Positions 1 to 8,104 of a DNA stretch of 26,195 nt are shown here, piece by piece. The position numbers were made by a program, and so were the translations under genes. Under the pieces are notes generated by a model that searched no databases, was not told the origin of the DNA, and worked only from the letters and a program-made list of their open reading frames with translations. Source of the DNA: CAINDZ01 sp964399195 (GTDB lineage: Bacteria; Krumholzibacteriota; Krumholzibacteriia; LZORAL124-64-63); contig CAYNPY010000051.1 in assembly GCA_964399195.1 (NCBI GenBank), positions 1 to 26,195 on the forward strand, written 5' to 3'. Each line of letters opens with the position of its first letter. The first letter of the stretch is position 1.

Positions 1-1378
1 ACTCAAGGCGCTGGCGCCCCTGCTGGGACCGGCGCCGAGAATCGACCGCCGCGCCTTGGCCCTGTACCTCAACTGCATGTACGTGCCGGCGCCGCTGACC
101 ATCTTCGAGGGCGTGCGCAAGCTGCAGCCGGGTCACTGGCTGCGGCACGACGCGGACGGGCTGACGGTGCGGCGCTACTGGGAACCGCGCCTGACAGTGG
201 ATTGGGCCATGACCGAGGCCGAGGCGGTGTCCGGCCTGCGCGAACGGTTGCAGGCGGCCGTGGCGTCGCAGCTGCAGGCCGACGTGCCGGTCGGCATTTT
301 CCTCTCGGGCGGCATCGACTCGGCGGCGGTGGTGGCTTGCGCGGCCGCCGCCGGCGGCGAGCTGCCGGCCACCTACACGATGGGGATGGGCGGGGGACTG
401 GACGAGCGCGGCTGGGCCGCGCAGGTCGCGCAGCGGTTCGGGACGCGCCACCACGAGATGTGGGCCGACCTGCACGTGGAGGACCTGTTCCCGCGGCTGA
501 TGGACCATCTCGACGAGCCGTTCGCCGACAGCTCGGTGCTGCCGACCTATCTGGTGGCGCACGCGGCGAGCCGGCACCTGAAGGTGGTGCTGACCGGCGA
601 CGGCGGTGACGAGCTGATGGCCGGGTACGACGCCTACCTGTGGCAGGCGACGCAGCGCTCGACCCGGCTGGGCGGGCGCGTGGCCCGGCGGCTGTCCCGC
701 TTCGGGCTGGGCGCGGGCTACGACCGGCAGGCCCGGCCCCGGTGGCCCCTGCGCAATTGGCTCCGCGCGCGCAGCATCTTCGACAGCAGGGAACTGCCGC
801 GCTGGCTGGGCGCCGAGGGGCGTGAGGTGGACTCGTTCTGGACCGCGCACCGCTGGCTGGAATTCACCGACCGGGATCCGCTGTCCGTCGCCTTCGAGCA
901 CGATCTGAACTACTATCTGCCGGACGATCTGCTCAAGAAGGTCGACATGGCCTCGATGTTCACGGGGCTGGAGTGCCGGGCGCCGTTCCTGGATCACCGC
1001 CTGGTCGAGTTCTGCCTGCGGATCCCCCCGACGCTGAAGTTGAGCGGGGGGCAGCCGAAGTACCTCCTGCGCCGCGCGATGCGGGATGTGCTGCCGGAGG
1101 CCATCGTGCGGCGGCCGAAGCAGGGGTTCGGCTCGCCGGTCGCGCACTGGGTGCAGGGGCCGCTGCGCGAGACGGCGCGCGACCTGCTGGCGCCGGGCTG
1201 CCGGTGCGAGGACTGGCTGGAGCCCGCCGCCGTCCGCGGCGTGGTCGACGCGATGTGGCGCGGGCCGGCGCCGGGGGACTGGCGGCTGCCGCAGCAGTTC
1301 TGGTCGCTGCTGGCGCTGGAATCGTGGCTGCGGCGCGGGCGTCCGACTCCTTCGATCCGGGGAGGGGGCGAGCGGTAG
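1..1378 (+). CDS. asnB: Asparagine synthetase-like amidotransferase, 3' part (5' end outside window)
   Basis: The reading frame is open from base 2, so the gene begins upstream; the TTG at 56 is internal, not a start. About 458 residues are visible. They hold the end of the N-terminal glutaminase domain and the whole synthetase domain. The ATP-pyrophosphatase loop SGGIDSA lies at visible residues 102-108, and LTGDGGDELMAGY follows about 95 residues later. A DMASMFTGLECRAPFLDHR segment and the RRPKQGFGSPV segment near the C-terminus are both typical of AsnB. The family uses glutamine nitrogen and ATP to amidate a carboxylate. In polysaccharide loci such enzymes are often thought to amidate sugar acids rather than make free asparagine, which is inference here. 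The glutaminase Cys2 cannot be checked because it lies outside the window. A second, complete homologue sits at 8105. The family call is firm; the substrate is unknown. Confidence 0.9.
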   Translation, partial: LKALAPLLGPAPRIDRRALALYLNCMYVPAPLTIFEGVRKLQPGHWLRHDADGLTVRRYWEPRLTVDWAMTEAEAVSGLRERLQAAVASQLQADVPVGIFLSGGIDSAAVVACAAAAGGELPATYTMGMGGGLDERGWAAQVAQRFGTRHHEMWADLHVEDLFPRLMDHLDEPFADSSVLPTYLVAHAASRHLKVVLTGDGGDELMAGYDAYLWQATQRSTRLGGRVARRLSRFGLGAGYDRQARPRWPLRNWLRARSIFDSRELPRWLGAEGREVDSFWTAHRWLEFTDRDPLSVAFEHDLNYYLPDDLLKKVDMASMFTGLECRAPFLDHRLVEFCLRIPPTLKLSGGQPKYLLRRAMRDVLPEAIVRRPKQGFGSPVAHWVQGPLRETARDLLAPGCRCEDWLEPAAVRGVVDAMWRGPAPGDWRLPQQFWSLLALESWLRRGRPTPSIRGGGER

Positions 1379-1395
1379 CCGGGCCGTCGGCGCGG

Positions 1396-1404
1396 TGATA
1401 TGCT
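1396..1404 (+). promoter_or_regulatory. Possible extended -10 element ahead of the O-antigen ligase-type gene
   Basis: TGATATGCT lies 18 bp after the amidotransferase stop codon: a TGn extension followed by TATGCT (4 of 6 matches to TATAAT). No recognisable -35 is placed upstream. Transcription from here would give a leader of about 130 nt before the ATG at 1541. Read-through from the upstream gene is equally plausible, so this is weak. Confidence 0.2.
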
Positions 1405-1540
1405 GGCGACCGGCTGGACGCGTCACCCGTCCACAGGGAGGATTGCCGGACATGCTTCGCGAGGGCACAGCCAGAGCCGCCGTGGCCGGATCCGGGCTGG
1501 AGCCGTGTCGGCGCGGATGCGACCGCAGACGGCAGGGGAC

Positions 1541-2974
1541 ATGAGCGAGGCGGCAGGGCGCGTGCAGGCCAACGAAGTGCCGGATCCGCTGGACGACCGT
1601 CGTGCCGGCGCGCAGGCGCCCCCGGCAGCGCTGTACAACCCCAGATACCCGCAATGCCCCCCCTGGATGTTCGCCCTGTTCCTCGCGTTCGTGGTCGCGC
1701 GGTACATCCAGGCCACCGCGCGCATGGACCTCCTCTCGGCGATCCGCCTGGAGTTCCTGCTCGGCGGCGTCTCGGTGATCTGCGCCTTGACGTATCTGCC
1801 CAACAGGACGCTCGACATCCGCCCCGCCAAGCCCCTGATGATCGCCATCGCGCTGCTCTTCTTCGCCATGATCGTGCAGCTGCCCATGGCGGCGGATCCC
1901 GGGCTGGCCCGCGTGATCTTCAACGACCGCGTGTTCAAGTTCGCGATGCTCACTTTCCTCATGGCGGTCCTCATCGAGTCGCGTCGGTATCTGTGGCTGT
2001 TCCAGCTGGCGTTCCTCTTCTCGATCTTCTACATCACCTTCGAGTCCACGCGCGGGCTGATCACCGGCGGGCTGTACTGGCAGAATCAGGGCGTGATGCG
2101 GCTGCACGGCGCAGTCCCGATCTACCAGCATCCCAACAACCTCGGTGGCGTGGCGTTGGGCAGCCTGCCGTTCCTGTGGTTCTACTGGAACGAGATCAAG
2201 CCCTTCTATCAGCGGTTGTGCGTCCTTGTCTTTGCCACCACCTCGCTCATCTGCGTCATCTATTCCGGATCCCGGACCGCATACCTGGGGCTGCTGGGCC
2301 TGGTGGTCTGGATCTGGCTGCAGTCCGGCCGGAAAGCCGTGCTCGTGTTGCGCATGCTGATCGTCGGCGCCGTCGTCGTCATGATGCTGCCCCAGCAGTA
2401 CATCGAGAGATTCCAGAGCATCGGCGGCAAGGAGAAGGAGGGACACTCCTCGGAGGCGCGAATCGAGATCCTCCGCGACGCCTGGACCGTGTTCCTGGAG
2501 AACCCGCTGGGCGTCGGGGTGGCTTCGTTCCCGGCCAAGCGCTTCGAGCGATTTGGACGCTCCCAGGACACGCACAACCTGTATCTCGAAGTCGCGACCA
2601 ATCTGGGCATCCAGGGCCTCTTCGTCTTCGGCTTCCTGGTCTACGCCCTGATGGCCTCGTTCCAGAGGTCGGTCCGCGACTTCACCGCCATGCGCCGCCG
2701 CCTCCGGGATCTCGTCCGGGCGCAGGCACTGCGGGGCGCGCCCATGCGCGGCGCGGCCCGGATCGACCGTGATCTCCGTTTCTTCATCGCCACGGCGAAG
2801 GCGGGCGGCGGCTTCATCTTCGTGAGGCTGGTGCTCGGCATGTTCGGCATGGATCTCTATGAGGTCTACTGGTGGTACGGCGCCGGTCTGGCCATCGTGT
2901 TGGCAGGCCTCGACGTGCACATGCAGAAGCACCTTCGCGCCGTCGAGCGGGCCCTGCGGCCGGCGGCGGCGTGA
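1541..2974 (+). CDS. O-antigen ligase / polymerase family membrane protein (Wzy_C-type)
   Basis: A 477-residue polytopic membrane protein. After a hydrophilic N-terminal tail of about 41 residues, successive hydrophobic segments begin at MFALFLAFVVARYIQ. A periplasmic-loop-like stretch contains YQHPNNLGGVALG, followed by SGSRTAYLGLLGLVVW and then the hallmark late segment with ENPLGVGVASF and DTHNLYLEVATNLGIQGL. That pattern is characteristic of the Wzy_C/WaaL superfamily, which polymerises repeat units or ligates glycan to an acceptor at the outer face of the inner membrane. I chose ATG 1541 because AGGGG lies just upstream. The frame is open back to an ATG at 1400, but the added residues are Arg/Gly-rich without membrane character. 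The gene follows the amidotransferase after about 160 bp and is convergent with the next gene. Polymerase and ligase cannot be told apart from sequence alone. Confidence 0.88.
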   Translation: MSEAAGRVQANEVPDPLDDRRAGAQAPPAALYNPRYPQCPPWMFALFLAFVVARYIQATARMDLLSAIRLEFLLGGVSVICALTYLPNRTLDIRPAKPLMIAIALLFFAMIVQLPMAADPGLARVIFNDRVFKFAMLTFLMAVLIESRRYLWLFQLAFLFSIFYITFESTRGLITGGLYWQNQGVMRLHGAVPIYQHPNNLGGVALGSLPFLWFYWNEIKPFYQRLCVLVFATTSLICVIYSGSRTAYLGLLGLVVWIWLQSGRKAVLVLRMLIVGAVVVMMLPQQYIERFQSIGGKEKEGHSSEARIEILRDAWTVFLENPLGVGVASFPAKRFERFGRSQDTHNLYLEVATNLGIQGLFVFGFLVYALMASFQRSVRDFTAMRRRLRDLVRAQALRGAPMRGAARIDRDLRFFIATAKAGGGFIFVRLVLGMFGMDLYEVYWWYGAGLAIVLAGLDVHMQKHLRAVERALRPAAA

Positions 2975-3004
2975 CCTCCTGAGGCGTCGGCGCTTCGTGC
3001 CTGG

Positions 3005-4087
3005 TCAGTCCCGGGCGCCGGAATACAGCGTCTCGTGCGCGGCGAGACAGGCCTCCCAGGAATAGCGGCTTTCGGCGACGGCGCGGGCGGATGCGGCCAG
3101 GCGCCGCGCCAAGCCGCCGCCCGACAGGAGCCGGTCCAGCGCAGCCGCCAGGGCCCCGGCATCGCCGGGAGGCACGAGGCAGCCGGTTTGTCCGTCCTGG
3201 ATCGCCTCGCGATTGCCGCCGACGTCCGTGGCGACCACGGCGCAGCCGCTGAGCATGTACTCCAGGATCGCGTTGGAAAAGCCCTCGGAGTCCGAAGGAA
3301 GCACGCCGACGTCCCAGCGCCGCAGCGCCGCGCCGGCGTCGGCCAGTTGCCCGCTGAACGTGAGGCGGTCGCCCAGGCCCAGTGCGCGCGCGCGCGCCTC
3401 GAGCCCCGGTCGCAGGTGGCCGTCGCCGACGATCTCCCAGCGAACGTCGGGATGGCGCGGCGCGAGCAGTCCCGCGGCTTCGACCAGGAGATCCATCCGC
3501 TTCACGGCGCGATTCAGGTTGCCGAGGGCTCCCACGACCAGCGGCGGCTCGTCCGGAGCGCGGAACGCGAAGCGCGACACGTCCAGTCCGTTCGGGATCA
3601 CCGTGAAGCGCGCGGGATCGAGACCGTCCAGGTCGCAGAAGCGGTCGCGCACGGCCGCCGAATTGGCGACGAACCCCGTCGCCAGCCCGTACACGGCGCG
3701 CAGTGCCCTGACCTGGCCGGGTGTCCGCCAGAACCCGAGGTCGCGGAAGGAAACCAGGCGCATCGGTACGCCGGCGATCCGGGCGGCCGGCACGCAGAAC
3801 AGCGTCGCATCCTGGAAAAAGGACTGCACGATCGCGATGCGGTGGCGGCGAAGGTAGCGGATGGTCCGCGCCATCTCGCGCAGGGTGCGCGGGCTGGCCA
3901 GAGACGTCACCTGCAGGTCCAGATGGGCGCAGTCCGCGGGGAGCAACGCCGCGTCCCGGTTGCCGAGCGTCAGCAGGTGCGGCTCGAACCGCCGGCGATC
4001 GAGGCGGTCGATCAGTCCGCGCAGCTGCAGCTCCGTGCCGCCGAGCGCCATGGCGTCGATGCCGAAGAGGATGGGCACCGGATTCAT
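3005..4087 (-). CDS. Glycosyltransferase, GT4 type (GT-B fold)
   Basis: A 360-residue retaining GT-B glycosyltransferase. The N-terminus has a glycine-rich acceptor-side motif (ALGGTELQLRGLIDRL, from about residue 13). The C-terminal Rossmann half carries VVGALGNLNRAVKRMDLL, EIVGDGHLRPGLEARA and the E-x7-E signature in SEGFSNAILEYM, followed by VVATDVGGNREAIQDGQTG. This layout is typical of family GT4, which moves a sugar from a nucleotide-sugar donor to a lipid-linked glycan at the cytoplasmic face of the membrane. Donor and acceptor are unknown. Its ATG overlaps the stop of the upstream minus-strand gene (ATGA), so the two are almost certainly co-transcribed and translationally coupled. Its 3' end faces the plus-strand O-antigen ligase-type gene across 30 bp. 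Confidence 0.88.
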   Translation of the reverse strand: MNPVPILFGIDAMALGGTELQLRGLIDRLDRRRFEPHLLTLGNRDAALLPADCAHLDLQVTSLASPRTLREMARTIRYLRRHRIAIVQSFFQDATLFCVPAARIAGVPMRLVSFRDLGFWRTPGQVRALRAVYGLATGFVANSAAVRDRFCDLDGLDPARFTVIPNGLDVSRFAFRAPDEPPLVVGALGNLNRAVKRMDLLVEAAGLLAPRHPDVRWEIVGDGHLRPGLEARARALGLGDRLTFSGQLADAGAALRRWDVGVLPSDSEGFSNAILEYMLSGCAVVATDVGGNREAIQDGQTGCLVPPGDAGALAAALDRLLSGGGLARRLAASARAVAESRYSWEACLAAHETLYSGARD

Positions 4088-5205
4088 GCGGGTCCCCGGG
4101 CCGTCAGGGCGTCGCGGTAGGCCGACAGGTAGCCGTCGCCCATCGCGGCCAGCGTGTAGCCGCGTCGCTGCTCGGCGGCGGCGGCGGCGCCGAGGGCGGC
4201 GCGCAGGCCGCCGTCGCTTCCCAGCCTCGCCAGAGCCGCGGCGAGGGCGGCGGCATCGCCGACGGGCACCAGCAATCCCGTCCGCTCGTGCCGCAGAACC
4301 TCGGCCAGGCCGCCGACGTCGGAGGCGATCACGGGCAAGCCCAGCGACATGGCCTCCAGCAGGGCGTACGGGAGCCCTTCGTGGAGGGAGGGCATCAACA
4401 GAGCGTCCGCCTGCGCGACGAGCGCCTCGACGTCGCGGCGAAAGCCGTGGAACGTCACGCGATCAGCGACCCCGAGGTTCCCCGCCAGCGCGGCGAGTTC
4501 GCCGCGCAGTTCGCCGTCCCCGACCAGGTCGAGCTGCCAGGGGTTGTCGGCGCCCAGCCGCGACAGCGCCGTGATGGCGACATCCAGCCCCTTGACGCGG
4601 GTGAGGCGCCCGACGGCCACCGCGCGCAGGCGGCCCGGCGCCAGGGGCGGACCCGGCGGCGCGAACTCCGCGCGGTCCAAGGGCCTGATCCCGTTGGCGA
4701 TCGTCCGGCACTCCAGCCCGCGGTACCGGTGCCCGTGGCGGCGGCGCAGGTCTTCGCTCACGAAACAGACGAGCGCGCGCCGCCGGCGGCAGGCCCAGGC
4801 TTCCGCCGAGCGGTAGGCGCGGTCCTTGGCGTACTGCCGCGGCGCGCGCCACGACGGCTCACCCTCGCCGTGGAGCGTGCAGACCATGGGCAGCGGCCTG
4901 GGCATCAGCGCGACGTTCACCGCGGCGCGGTAGCCGTGGACGTGCACCAGTCGGCTGCGGGCGTCGTCGAGCAGTTCACGCAGGCGCCGGGGGCCGGACA
5001 GGTCGTAGCTGCCGCGACAGGCCAGAATGGTGACCGGCAGGCCGGCCGACCGGCAGCCGGCCGCCAGTTCGCGGTCGTGGAAGGCGTAGATGCGGGCGTC
5101 GAGGCCTGCCTCGCAAAGGTACGAGCCCAGCCCCAGCACGTGCCGTTCGGTGCCGCCGAACAGTTCGCCGGCGGCGACGATGGCGATCGGTCCCGAGATG
5201 TCCAA
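4084..5205 (-). CDS. Glycosyltransferase, GT4 type (GT-B fold), TTG start
   Basis: A 373-residue GT4-type enzyme. It starts DISGPIAIVAAGELFGGTERHV, with the acceptor-side glycine motif. The C-terminal half has AVAVGRLTRVKGLDVAI, DLVGDGELRGEL, VTFHGFRRDVEALV, the E-x7-E motif in HEGLPYALLEAMSLG, and VIASDVGGLAEVLRHERTG. I place the start at TTG 5205 because GAGGGAGG lies 5 nt upstream and the conserved N-terminal strand begins immediately after. The open frame extends much further upstream, but only through low-quality sequence antisense to the secreted-protein gene. This is the first gene of a two-gene minus-strand unit; its stop overlaps the next start. An extended -10 (TGCTATCAT) lies about 33-41 bp upstream of the start. 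The sugar specificity is unknown. Confidence 0.87.
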   Translation of the reverse strand: MDISGPIAIVAAGELFGGTERHVLGLGSYLCEAGLDARIYAFHDRELAAGCRSAGLPVTILACRGSYDLSGPRRLRELLDDARSRLVHVHGYRAAVNVALMPRPLPMVCTLHGEGEPSWRAPRQYAKDRAYRSAEAWACRRRRALVCFVSEDLRRRHGHRYRGLECRTIANGIRPLDRAEFAPPGPPLAPGRLRAVAVGRLTRVKGLDVAITALSRLGADNPWQLDLVGDGELRGELAALAGNLGVADRVTFHGFRRDVEALVAQADALLMPSLHEGLPYALLEAMSLGLPVIASDVGGLAEVLRHERTGLLVPVGDAAALAAALARLGSDGGLRAALGAAAAAEQRRGYTLAAMGDGYLSAYRDALTARGPA

Positions 5206-5535
5206 GATCGCCTCCCTCTGCGCGCCGAGCCCGGCGCATGATAGCAGGGCGCATCTGGTTGCACCAGCAGCGCGGGCGGCGCCCGGCCCGCGACGCGCGG
5301 GGTTGCTGTCGTGACGGCTTCGCGTGTACCTTGGGCGAGACCGCCGGCCCCGGCGCCGTCGGTCGCCCTGCGCTGCCGCACAGCGCGCGCGCCAGGCCCC
5401 TGCAGAGCGGGGCCGCGGAGCCTGCAGCCTGGGCCGCGCCCGGCCCGTCTCGACGGCCTTTTGGGCAACGGAACGGAACTTGCATCCCCTGCCGCGGTGC
5501 CGGTTGGACCAGACCCACTCGATGGGAAGTGAGCG
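5206..5535. other. 330-bp divergent intergenic region
   Basis: This separates the minus-strand GT4 pair from the plus-strand secreted-protein gene. The left end holds the ribosome-binding site and extended -10 of the GT4 pair. For the rightward gene I find only a poor promoter guess (TTGCTG near 5304 with no convincing -10) and a clear ribosome-binding site (GGGAAGTGAG) just before ATG 5536. Frames crossing it are Ala/Arg/Pro-rich and look like high-GC noise. No RNA gene or repeat recognised. Confidence 0.5.
5238..5246 (-). promoter_or_regulatory. Extended -10 promoter for the minus-strand GT4 pair
   Basis: Read on the minus strand, the sequence is TGCTATCAT: a TGn extension plus TATCAT (5 of 6 matches to TATAAT). 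Initiation would fall near 5231, giving a leader of about 26 nt that includes the strong GAGGGAGG ribosome-binding site of the TTG-started gene. No good -35 hexamer is present at 16-18 bp, which an extended -10 can tolerate. The same TGCTATCATG decamer occurs in the candidate rfbF promoter. Confidence 0.42.
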
Positions 5536-6633
5536 ATGTTCAAGTTGTTGTTGTCCTTGATCTTGGGCTGTGCGGTCCTGGGGCCGGGCATCGTATGGGC
5601 CCAGGCCAGCATCGGCAGCGTATCCGGCGAAGTCTCGCAAAATGGCCTGTTGAACATCGTCGGCTCGGGCTTCGGCACCAAGTCGCCGGCGGCGCCCATC
5701 AAGTACGACAACTTCCAGGCGGGCACTCCGGGCCAGACGCTGCAGGCCGGGGTCGGTCCGGCCTGGGAAGCCTGGTCCAACGTCCAGCCGTCGTCGAACC
5801 CGCAGGCGAACTACCCCAAGTACAGCGACCAGCGGCCGCGGTTCGCCGGGGACAAGACTCTGCGCCAGTATTTCCGCAACACGCCCGACGGCTATGTCAG
5901 CAACGTGTCGGTCATCATGCGCAACCTCACCCAGAAGGTGTACGTCTCCGGGTGGATCTGGAACGACCGCTCCGATGACGGCGCCACGACCGGCCTGCGC
6001 AACGTCAAGATCTGGCAGCACAACTACAATGAATGGGGCACGCCCACCACGCGCTGGGACGTCTACCCCGAGAACCGCAGCGGACACTTCACGACCGAAG
6101 GCTGCACGCCGGGCTCGTACACGGGGAACGTGTGGTCCACGTCGATGCCCGACAAGCTGCAGTGGCAGCGGCTCGAGATCTGGCACAACCGCGGCAGCGC
6201 GAGTGAATCCGAGAATCTGCGGGCCTGGGTGAACGGTGCCCTCGAGGGACAGTTCACGGTGCCGTACGTGTCGGGCTGTTCGCAGAACAGCGTCTACCTG
6301 ATGTCCTATGCCGACCAGAACAGCAGCGGCAACGGGCTGTCCTGGCTGGACTGGCACTGGGGCGAGATCTACATCGACAACACTCTGGCGCGCGTGGAAC
6401 TGGGCGACAACGCCAGCTTCAGCGCCTGCACGCATCGTGAGATCCAGATCCCGACGTCCTGGTCGACCTCCCAGATCACGGTCACGGCGAACATCGGCAC
6501 CTTCAGCGCCGGCAGCACCGCCTACCTGTTCATCGTCGACGCCGCCGGCAACGCGAGCGCCGGCTTCCCGGTGACGATCGGCGGGACCACCGAAGCGACG
6601 GCGCCGGGCCAGCCGGGCAAGCCTTACATGTAG
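5536..6633 (+). CDS. Secreted protein of unknown function, beta-rich, possible carbohydrate-binding fold
   Basis: A 365-residue exported protein. It begins with a signal peptide (MFKLLLSLILG hydrophobic core, probable cleavage after AQA at residue 24). Next comes a short segment, GLLNIVGSGFGTK, that resembles the opening of an IPT/TIG-type domain. The body is rich in Trp, Tyr, Asn and Gly (for example GWIWNDRSDDG, KIWQHNYNEWG, WQRLEIWHNRGSASESENLR, WLDWHWGEIYIDNTLARVEL). This suggests a concanavalin-like beta-sandwich of the kind seen in polysaccharide lyases and lectins, but I see no catalytic signature. The C-terminal 90 residues look like a separate small beta domain (TVTANIGTFSAGSTAYLFIVDAAGN). 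It opens the plus-strand unit leading into the CapK-like gene. A role in binding or processing the exported glycan is inference; the family is not recognised. Confidence 0.8.
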   Translation: MFKLLLSLILGCAVLGPGIVWAQASIGSVSGEVSQNGLLNIVGSGFGTKSPAAPIKYDNFQAGTPGQTLQAGVGPAWEAWSNVQPSSNPQANYPKYSDQRPRFAGDKTLRQYFRNTPDGYVSNVSVIMRNLTQKVYVSGWIWNDRSDDGATTGLRNVKIWQHNYNEWGTPTTRWDVYPENRSGHFTTEGCTPGSYTGNVWSTSMPDKLQWQRLEIWHNRGSASESENLRAWVNGALEGQFTVPYVSGCSQNSVYLMSYADQNSSGNGLSWLDWHWGEIYIDNTLARVELGDNASFSACTHREIQIPTSWSTSQITVTANIGTFSAGSTAYLFIVDAAGNASAGFPVTIGGTTEATAPGQPGKPYM

Positions 6634-6661
6634 GGCCAGAGTGCGCGCCGCGTCCCGGCGC

Positions 6662-6680
6662 TCCGGCCGCCACGGCCGGA
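6662..6680 (+). terminator. Strong hairpin after the secreted-protein gene (possible terminator or attenuator)
   Basis: TCCGGCCG and CGGCCGGA form a perfect 8-bp stem around a 3-nt loop, 29 bp after the stop of the secreted protein and ahead of the CapK-like gene. No U-tract follows, so it is not a canonical intrinsic terminator. It could be a processing or attenuating stem that reduces expression of downstream genes, or a 3' stabiliser. Confidence 0.35.
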
Positions 6681-6746
6681 ACCGCGGGCGCTTGGCTGCC
6701 AGGGGGGAGACCGCATCTGCTGCGATTCGGCCGGCTGACCTACCAG

Positions 6747-8078
6747 ATGATCCTGCTGGGCCGCGGGGAGGATACCCGCGGGCCTTTGCGCGAATTGGAG
6801 GCCAGCCAGTGGCTGACGCCGGCGGCCTTGCGGGAGGACCAGGGGCTGCGCCTGAAGCGCCTGATCGCCGCTGCCTGCGCGCGCCACCCCTGGTATGCCG
6901 CCTTCCTGCGCGAGCGCGGAGTCTCTCCCGCCCAGATCGGAAGCCTTGACGAACTCACGGCGCTGCCGCTGACCGACAAGCAGGACCTGCGGCGCTTCGG
7001 CGCCGGGTTGCTTGCGGCCGGCGGCCTTCCGCGCGGAACGACGATCCGCAAGACCGGGGGCAGCACCGGCGCCCCGTGCCTGGTCTACGCGGATCGCCGC
7101 GCGTCGGCGCACACGCTCGCGGCCAGGGCGCTGTGCCAGGGGTGGCATGGGCTGGAGCCCGGCGCCCGGCAGCTCAGGTTCTGGGGCCGGCCGCTGGAAT
7201 CGGGCAGGCGGCAGGCCAGGCTCAAGGACCTGCTGCTGGGCCGGATTCGCCTGGATTCCCTGGCGCTGGGGCCCGACCGGCTGCCGGAGACCCTGCGGCG
7301 GGTCCGCCGCTTCGACGCCGAGTACTGCTACGGCTACGCTTCCCTGCTGCGACTGTTCGCCGAACAGATCCCCGAGGGAGGACGCCCGGCTCTTGCGCCG
7401 CGGCTGAAGGTCGTCATTTCGACCTCGGAGACGCTGACGCCGCGGCAACAGGCGGAGATGAGCCGACGATTCGGCTGCCGGGTCGTGAACGAGTACGGGT
7501 GCAGCGAAGTGGACATCATCGCCTTCGAGTGCCCGGCCGGCGGCCTGCACGTCGTGGCGGGCAATCACGTCGTCGAGGTCCTCCGCGACGGGACCGAGCC
7601 GGAGGGATTCGGCCAGGTCGTGGTGACCGACCTCAACAACCGGTTGCTGCCGGTGGTGCGCTACCAGACCGGGGATCTGGCGCCGCTGGGCCTGGGCGCC
7701 TGCTCCTGCGGCCGCGGCTGGCCCACGCTTCAGCGCGTCCTGGGGCGCAGCCAGGGGCAGTACATCGTCCTGCCCGACGGACGCCGGGTGCACAGCCAGT
7801 TCGTCGTCTACATGGTCGAGGAACTCGTCGCGCAGGGCGCCCCCATCGTCCGCTTCCGGATCGTTCAGGATCGCCCGGACCGATTGACGGTGCGGGTCGC
7901 CGTCGCGGCGGACGCGGCGCTGGACGCCGAAGGCATGCTGGCCTACTTTCGCCGCGAGGGGACGAAGGTCCTCGGCGAGAACATGGCGTGGCGCCTGCAG
8001 CCGGAGCCGGCGAGCGCCTTCGCGCAGGACCACGTCAACAAGTACAGTCATTTCGAATCGACATTGACGGACGGCTGA
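6747..8078 (+). CDS. CapK/PaaK-type adenylate-forming enzyme (phenylacetate-CoA ligase-like)
   Basis: 443 residues from ATG 6747. The ANL-superfamily ATP-binding loop TGGSTG is at residues 103-108. VVNEYGCSEVDIIAFEC follows in the acyl-binding core, then RYQTGDLAPLG and a cysteine motif CSCGRG at 319-324 that is common in the CapK branch of PaaK-like proteins. Such enzymes activate a carboxylate as an acyl-adenylate. In capsule and EPS loci they are presumed to help attach an acyl or aminoacyl group, but the acceptor is not known. The start is uncertain: the family usually has more residues before the RELEASQWL motif, and an AGGGGGGAG ribosome-binding site at 6701-6709 sits 7 nt before CTG codons at 6717 and 6720. 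The native start may therefore be a CTG, giving about 453 residues. A paralogue is at 17958. Confidence 0.85.
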   Translation: MILLGRGEDTRGPLRELEASQWLTPAALREDQGLRLKRLIAAACARHPWYAAFLRERGVSPAQIGSLDELTALPLTDKQDLRRFGAGLLAAGGLPRGTTIRKTGGSTGAPCLVYADRRASAHTLAARALCQGWHGLEPGARQLRFWGRPLESGRRQARLKDLLLGRIRLDSLALGPDRLPETLRRVRRFDAEYCYGYASLLRLFAEQIPEGGRPALAPRLKVVISTSETLTPRQQAEMSRRFGCRVVNEYGCSEVDIIAFECPAGGLHVVAGNHVVEVLRDGTEPEGFGQVVVTDLNNRLLPVVRYQTGDLAPLGLGACSCGRGWPTLQRVLGRSQGQYIVLPDGRRVHSQFVVYMVEELVAQGAPIVRFRIVQDRPDRLTVRVAVAADAALDAEGMLAYFRREGTKVLGENMAWRLQPEPASAFAQDHVNKYSHFESTLTDG

Positions 8079-8104
8079 AGCGCCCGGAGCGGAGGACTCG
8101 ATCG

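Noticed and set aside
3035..4120. 361-codon plus-strand open frame
   Set aside because: Covers the minus-strand GT4 gene, which has the E-x7-E motif; the plus-strand translation has no motif and biased composition.
5536..5575. Lipoprotein signal (ILGC) in the secreted protein
   Set aside because: Cys12 comes too early after a short hydrophobic stretch, and a normal AQA signal-peptidase site follows at residue 24.
5206..6435. Upstream extension of the minus-strand GT4 gene to 783 residues
   Set aside because: The added part is antisense to the secreted-protein gene. A strong ribosome-binding site at TTG 5205 explains the start.
6624..8051. 475-codon minus-strand open frame
   Set aside because: It is antisense to the CapK-like gene, whose family motifs are clear. 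The minus-strand protein is Arg/Gln/Ala/Pro-rich without domain motifs, a usual shadow in high-GC DNA.
7076..8104. Upstream extension of the complete asparagine synthetase to 966 residues
   Set aside because: The extension shadows the CapK-like gene in another frame. The Cys2 nucleophile requires the start at MCGIAG (8105).
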